From Chitinophaga filiformis (lineage in GTDB: Bacteria; Bacteroidota; Bacteroidia; Chitinophagales; Chitinophagaceae), in the NCBI RefSeq assembly GCF_023100805.1, contig NZ_CP095855.1, positions 1,178,001 through 1,242,000 of the forward strand: a stretch of 64,000 bases of DNA, given 5' to 3'. The notes under the pieces were generated by a model. The model saw only the letters and a list, made by a program, of their open reading frames with translations. It did no database searches and was not told the origin of the DNA. Below, in pieces: positions 61,703 to 64,000 of the stretch. Within the stretch, counting starts at the first letter, position 1. Each line of letters starts with the position of its first letter. The position numbers and the translations under genes are program-made.

Positions 61703-63496
61703 TTACCAGGCGTATTTATTTTCTGCGATCAGTTTATCAGCGATGCGCCTGCGTGCATCCCTGGTATTAAAAGGAGCTGTTTTGGTGAAGCGTTTGATAC
61801 CGAGTAACATCATACGTTGTTCATCACCACTGGCGAATGAATTGATGGCATCTTTCGCGTATTTATTGATGCGGTCAGCCGTATCGTTGATATAGGTACG
61901 AACGATGTCTGCCTGAAGGGCATTGACGCTTTCGCCTTCCAGTTCCACTCTTTTCAGCAACCGGAGCAGGGCGCTTTCTGCGGTGAATGTTTCGATGGCC
62001 ATGTCTGCAATGTTCATCAGTATTTCCTGTTCGTTCTGCAGGTCCTGCATCAGTTTCTGAACAGCGCCGCCGGCTACCAGCAGAATAGCTTTCTTGAAGT
62101 TAGCGATCGCTTTTTTCTCGGCGCTGAAAGGCGTTTCATCTTCATTGCCGAAATCAGGAATGCTCATCAGCTCTTTCATGACATTCATAGCAGGCGTCAT
62201 GAGGTCCAGGCGGCCTTTCATGGCGCGCTTTAATGTCATATCCAGGGCCAGCAGGCGGTTGATCTCATTGGTGCCTTCGAATATACGGTTGATGCGGCTG
62301 TCGCGGTAGGACTTGGAGATGACATATTCATCGCTGAAGCCATTGCCGCCATGTATCTGCACGCCTTCATCCACAGCAAAGTCCAGTGCTTCAGAGCCGT
62401 TCACCTTTAGGATGGCGCATTCTACGGCATATTCCTCAGCAGCGCCCAGCAGGGCTTCTGCAAATGGTTTGCCGGCTGCTACCAGTTCTTTTTCCTTTTC
62501 GTCAATGAGCTGGGCGGTGCGGTAGAGGGCTGATTCACATACCCAGTTCCGGATCACCATTTCACCCAGTTTATGTTTAATAGCGCCGAAATTGGCGATA
62601 GGCTGCTTGAATTGCTCGCGGGTATTGGCGTACTGCACAGTGATAGTGGTAACCTGCTTGGCTGCTCCAATAGCGGCTGCACAGAGTTTCAGACGGCCAA
62701 TGTTGAGGATGTTGAAGGCAATGAGGTGGCCCTTGCCGATCTCGCCCAGCACATTTTCTGCCGGCACTTTAGCATCCTGGAAATAGATCTGCCGGGTGGA
62801 AGACCCTTTAATGCCCATTTTATGTTCTTCCGCTCCCAGCGTGAAGCCCGGAGTGTCTTTGTCTACGATGAATGCCGTGAAATGCTCGCCGTCAATTTTG
62901 GCGAACACGGTAAATACATCTGCGAAACCAGAATTGGTGATCCAGCATTTCTGCCCGTTCAGGAGGTAGAACTTACCGTCGTCCGACAGTTTTGCAGTGG
63001 TTTTAGCGCTCAGCGCGTCTGAACCGGAGTTGGGCTCCGTCAGGGCATAGGCGCCTTTCATTGCTCCGCTGGCAAGGGAAGGTATATATTTCTGTTTCTG
63101 CGCTTCTGTACCGAAGTACAGGATAGGTAAGGAACCGATACCGGTATGCGCGGCCATGGCAACAGAGAAAGAGTGGCCGGCACCCAGGGCTTCATTGATC
63201 AGTGTAGCGGTAACAAAATCTTTTCCGAGCCCGCCGTATTCTTCCGGAAAAGCAGCGCCCAGCAGTCCCAGTTCACCTGCCTTGTCCAGCAGGGAGGGCA
63301 TCAGGCCTTCTTCCAGTTTATCAATACGGTCAAGCACCGGGGTCACTTCTTTGCTTACAAACTGCTCCGCCATTTCTCTGATCATACGTTGCTCTTCATT
63401 GAAATCTTCGGGTGTAAAGACTTCGTTGGCAGGGGTTTCTTTAACGAGGAATTCCACGCCTTTCAGTGCGTGTTTGTTATCAACTGTAGCGTCCAT
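61703..63496 (-). CDS. Acyl-CoA dehydrogenase family protein
   Basis: A 597-residue FAD enzyme for the first step of beta-oxidation. Motifs are LGLLGAAFPEEYGGLGKDF, YALTEPNSGSDALSAKTTA, CWITNSGFADVFTVFAKIDG, QIHGGNGFSDEY and RDSRINRIFEGTNEINRLLAL. The catalytic Glu of the family is in the IFEGTNEIN region or the equivalent helix. A C-terminal extension of about 170 residues beyond the usual 380-430 is typical of very-long-chain-type family members (ACADVL/ACAD9-like). No thiolase or hydratase is adjacent. Confidence 0.93.
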   Translation of the reverse strand: MDATVDNKHALKGVEFLVKETPANEVFTPEDFNEEQRMIREMAEQFVSKEVTPVLDRIDKLEEGLMPSLLDKAGELGLLGAAFPEEYGGLGKDFVTATLINEALGAGHSFSVAMAAHTGIGSLPILYFGTEAQKQKYIPSLASGAMKGAYALTEPNSGSDALSAKTTAKLSDDGKFYLLNGQKCWITNSGFADVFTVFAKIDGEHFTAFIVDKDTPGFTLGAEEHKMGIKGSSTRQIYFQDAKVPAENVLGEIGKGHLIAFNILNIGRLKLCAAAIGAAKQVTTITVQYANTREQFKQPIANFGAIKHKLGEMVIRNWVCESALYRTAQLIDEKEKELVAAGKPFAEALLGAAEEYAVECAILKVNGSEALDFAVDEGVQIHGGNGFSDEYVISKSYRDSRINRIFEGTNEINRLLALDMTLKRAMKGRLDLMTPAMNVMKELMSIPDFGNEDETPFSAEKKAIANFKKAILLVAGGAVQKLMQDLQNEQEILMNIADMAIETFTAESALLRLLKRVELEGESVNALQADIVRTYINDTADRINKYAKDAINSFASGDEQRMMLLGIKRFTKTAPFNTRDARRRIADKLIAENKYAW

Positions 63497-63555
63497 CCTG
63501 AATTTTTTTGGTCCTATTGTAATTTACTTAGTTTAGGCCAAACGGCAAAAGTTGA

Positions 63556-63563
63556 TACATTTG
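63556..63563 (+). promoter_or_regulatory. -7 element directly before the alpha/beta hydrolase start
   Basis: TACATTTG fits TAnnTTTG; TTTA lies 20 bp upstream as a near -33 box. Transcription would begin at about 63567, at or one base before the ATG at 63568, so the mRNA is probably leaderless. Confidence 0.45.
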
Positions 63564-63567
63564 TGCC

Positions 63568-64000
63568 ATGTCTTCCTTTTTTTTCCCATATCGGAAAAGC
63601 CGTTTCCATACGATCAGTGATGGAACAGGGGAGGAATTGCTTATCTGCCTGCATGGCTTTGGTGAAAATGCCGGCAGCTTTGACCGTCTGCATTACACAC
63701 TGGGACAGCACTTTACTATTGTAGCGCTGGATATGCCCCTGCATGGACAGACGGACTGGAAGGAAGAACGGGCATTTGAAATGGACGATCTGAAAGCAGT
63801 AATACTACTCATTCTGGAGCATTATGGTTTTTCCACTTTCTCCCTGATGGGTTACAGTATGGGGGGACGGGTAGCTTTATGTATTGTGCAGCTGCTGGCG
63901 GAAAAGGTGGACCGTTTATACCTGCTGGCGCCGGATGGACTGAAAGATAATTCCTGGCATATGTTTGCCACCCAGACGCGCACGGGCAATAAACTGTTCA
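63568..64000 (+). CDS. Alpha/beta hydrolase (3' end cut by window)
   Basis: The first 144 residues of an alpha/beta-hydrolase-fold enzyme. The start reads MSSFFFPYRKSRFHTISDG, then the oxyanion strand ICLHGFGENAGSFD, IVALDMPLHGQTDW and the nucleophile elbow MGYSMGGRVALCIV (GxSxG with Ser). These are the marks of the MenH/BioH-like group; the substrate is unknown and the catalytic Asp and His lie beyond the window. It is divergent from the acyl-CoA dehydrogenase gene. Confidence 0.85.
   Translation, partial: MSSFFFPYRKSRFHTISDGTGEELLICLHGFGENAGSFDRLHYTLGQHFTIVALDMPLHGQTDWKEERAFEMDDLKAVILLILEHYGFSTFSLMGYSMGGRVALCIVQLLAEKVDRLYLLAPDGLKDNSWHMFATQTRTGNKLF

Overview
The window looks like chromosomal DNA of a Bacteroidota member, most likely a Chitinophaga-like member of the Chitinophagaceae. 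The pointers are several gene families typical of that phylum (DUF4290 protein, IPExxxVDY protein, two TonB-dependent receptors with carboxypeptidase-like N-terminal domains, GH3-family protein, Rho with a charged N-terminal insert), the absence of Shine-Dalgarno patterns before most genes, and repeated matches to the Bacteroidota -7 promoter element TAnnTTTG. The assignment rests on family recognition, not on a database search.

Layout. 1-5 kb: end of an NtrC-type response regulator, an iron-permease-family protein, and two sensor kinases. 5.1-11.8 kb: a stress and DNA-repair island (Pro-rich small protein, DUF892 ferritin-like protein, topoisomerase IB, Ku, LigD). 11.8-16 kb: chromate transporter, secreted alpha/beta hydrolase, 2OG-Fe(II) oxygenase, ExbD. 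16.0-16.5 kb: a noncoding block of two hairpin units and a degenerate 19-bp tandem array. 16.6-25 kb: asnS, rho, a LytTR/LytS pair, pterin carbinolamine dehydratase, an IPExxxVDY protein, a DUF5522 protein and trmB. 25.2-25.7 kb: a large 11-bp-period hairpin repeat and a tRNA-like RNA of about 142 nt with its own terminator. 26-48 kb: mostly housekeeping genes (Lrp, tryptophan dioxygenase, DUF4290-murA-gmk, CNNM protein, tatC, rpiB, ECF sigma factor, uvrD-type helicase, recX, omega-amidase, VOC protein, nagA, GT39, thiL, suhB-like, GH3, LysE, korB, AhpD-like).

48.5-54.7 kb forms a likely phosphate-scavenging unit: a membrane-anchored TPR/HTH regulator, a tandem 135-bp repeat carrying an 11-bp palindrome, a TonB-dependent receptor and a beta-propeller phytase lipoprotein. 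54.7-57.2 kb is an accessory insertion on the minus strand: an AbiEi-type antitoxin without a recognisable AbiEii toxin, with a promoter and palindromic operator at its start; then a three-helix membrane protein, a newly noticed 56-residue protein overlapping it by ATGA, and a decayed gene with two in-frame stops. 57.3-64 kb: a siderophore-type TonB receptor, a cell-wall amidase, an acyl-CoA dehydrogenase and the start of an alpha/beta hydrolase.

The least explained items are the tRNA-like RNA (25585-25726), the 19-bp array (16104-16524), the 11-bp-period hairpin (25204-25291) and the AbiEi/membrane-protein module (54755-57167).
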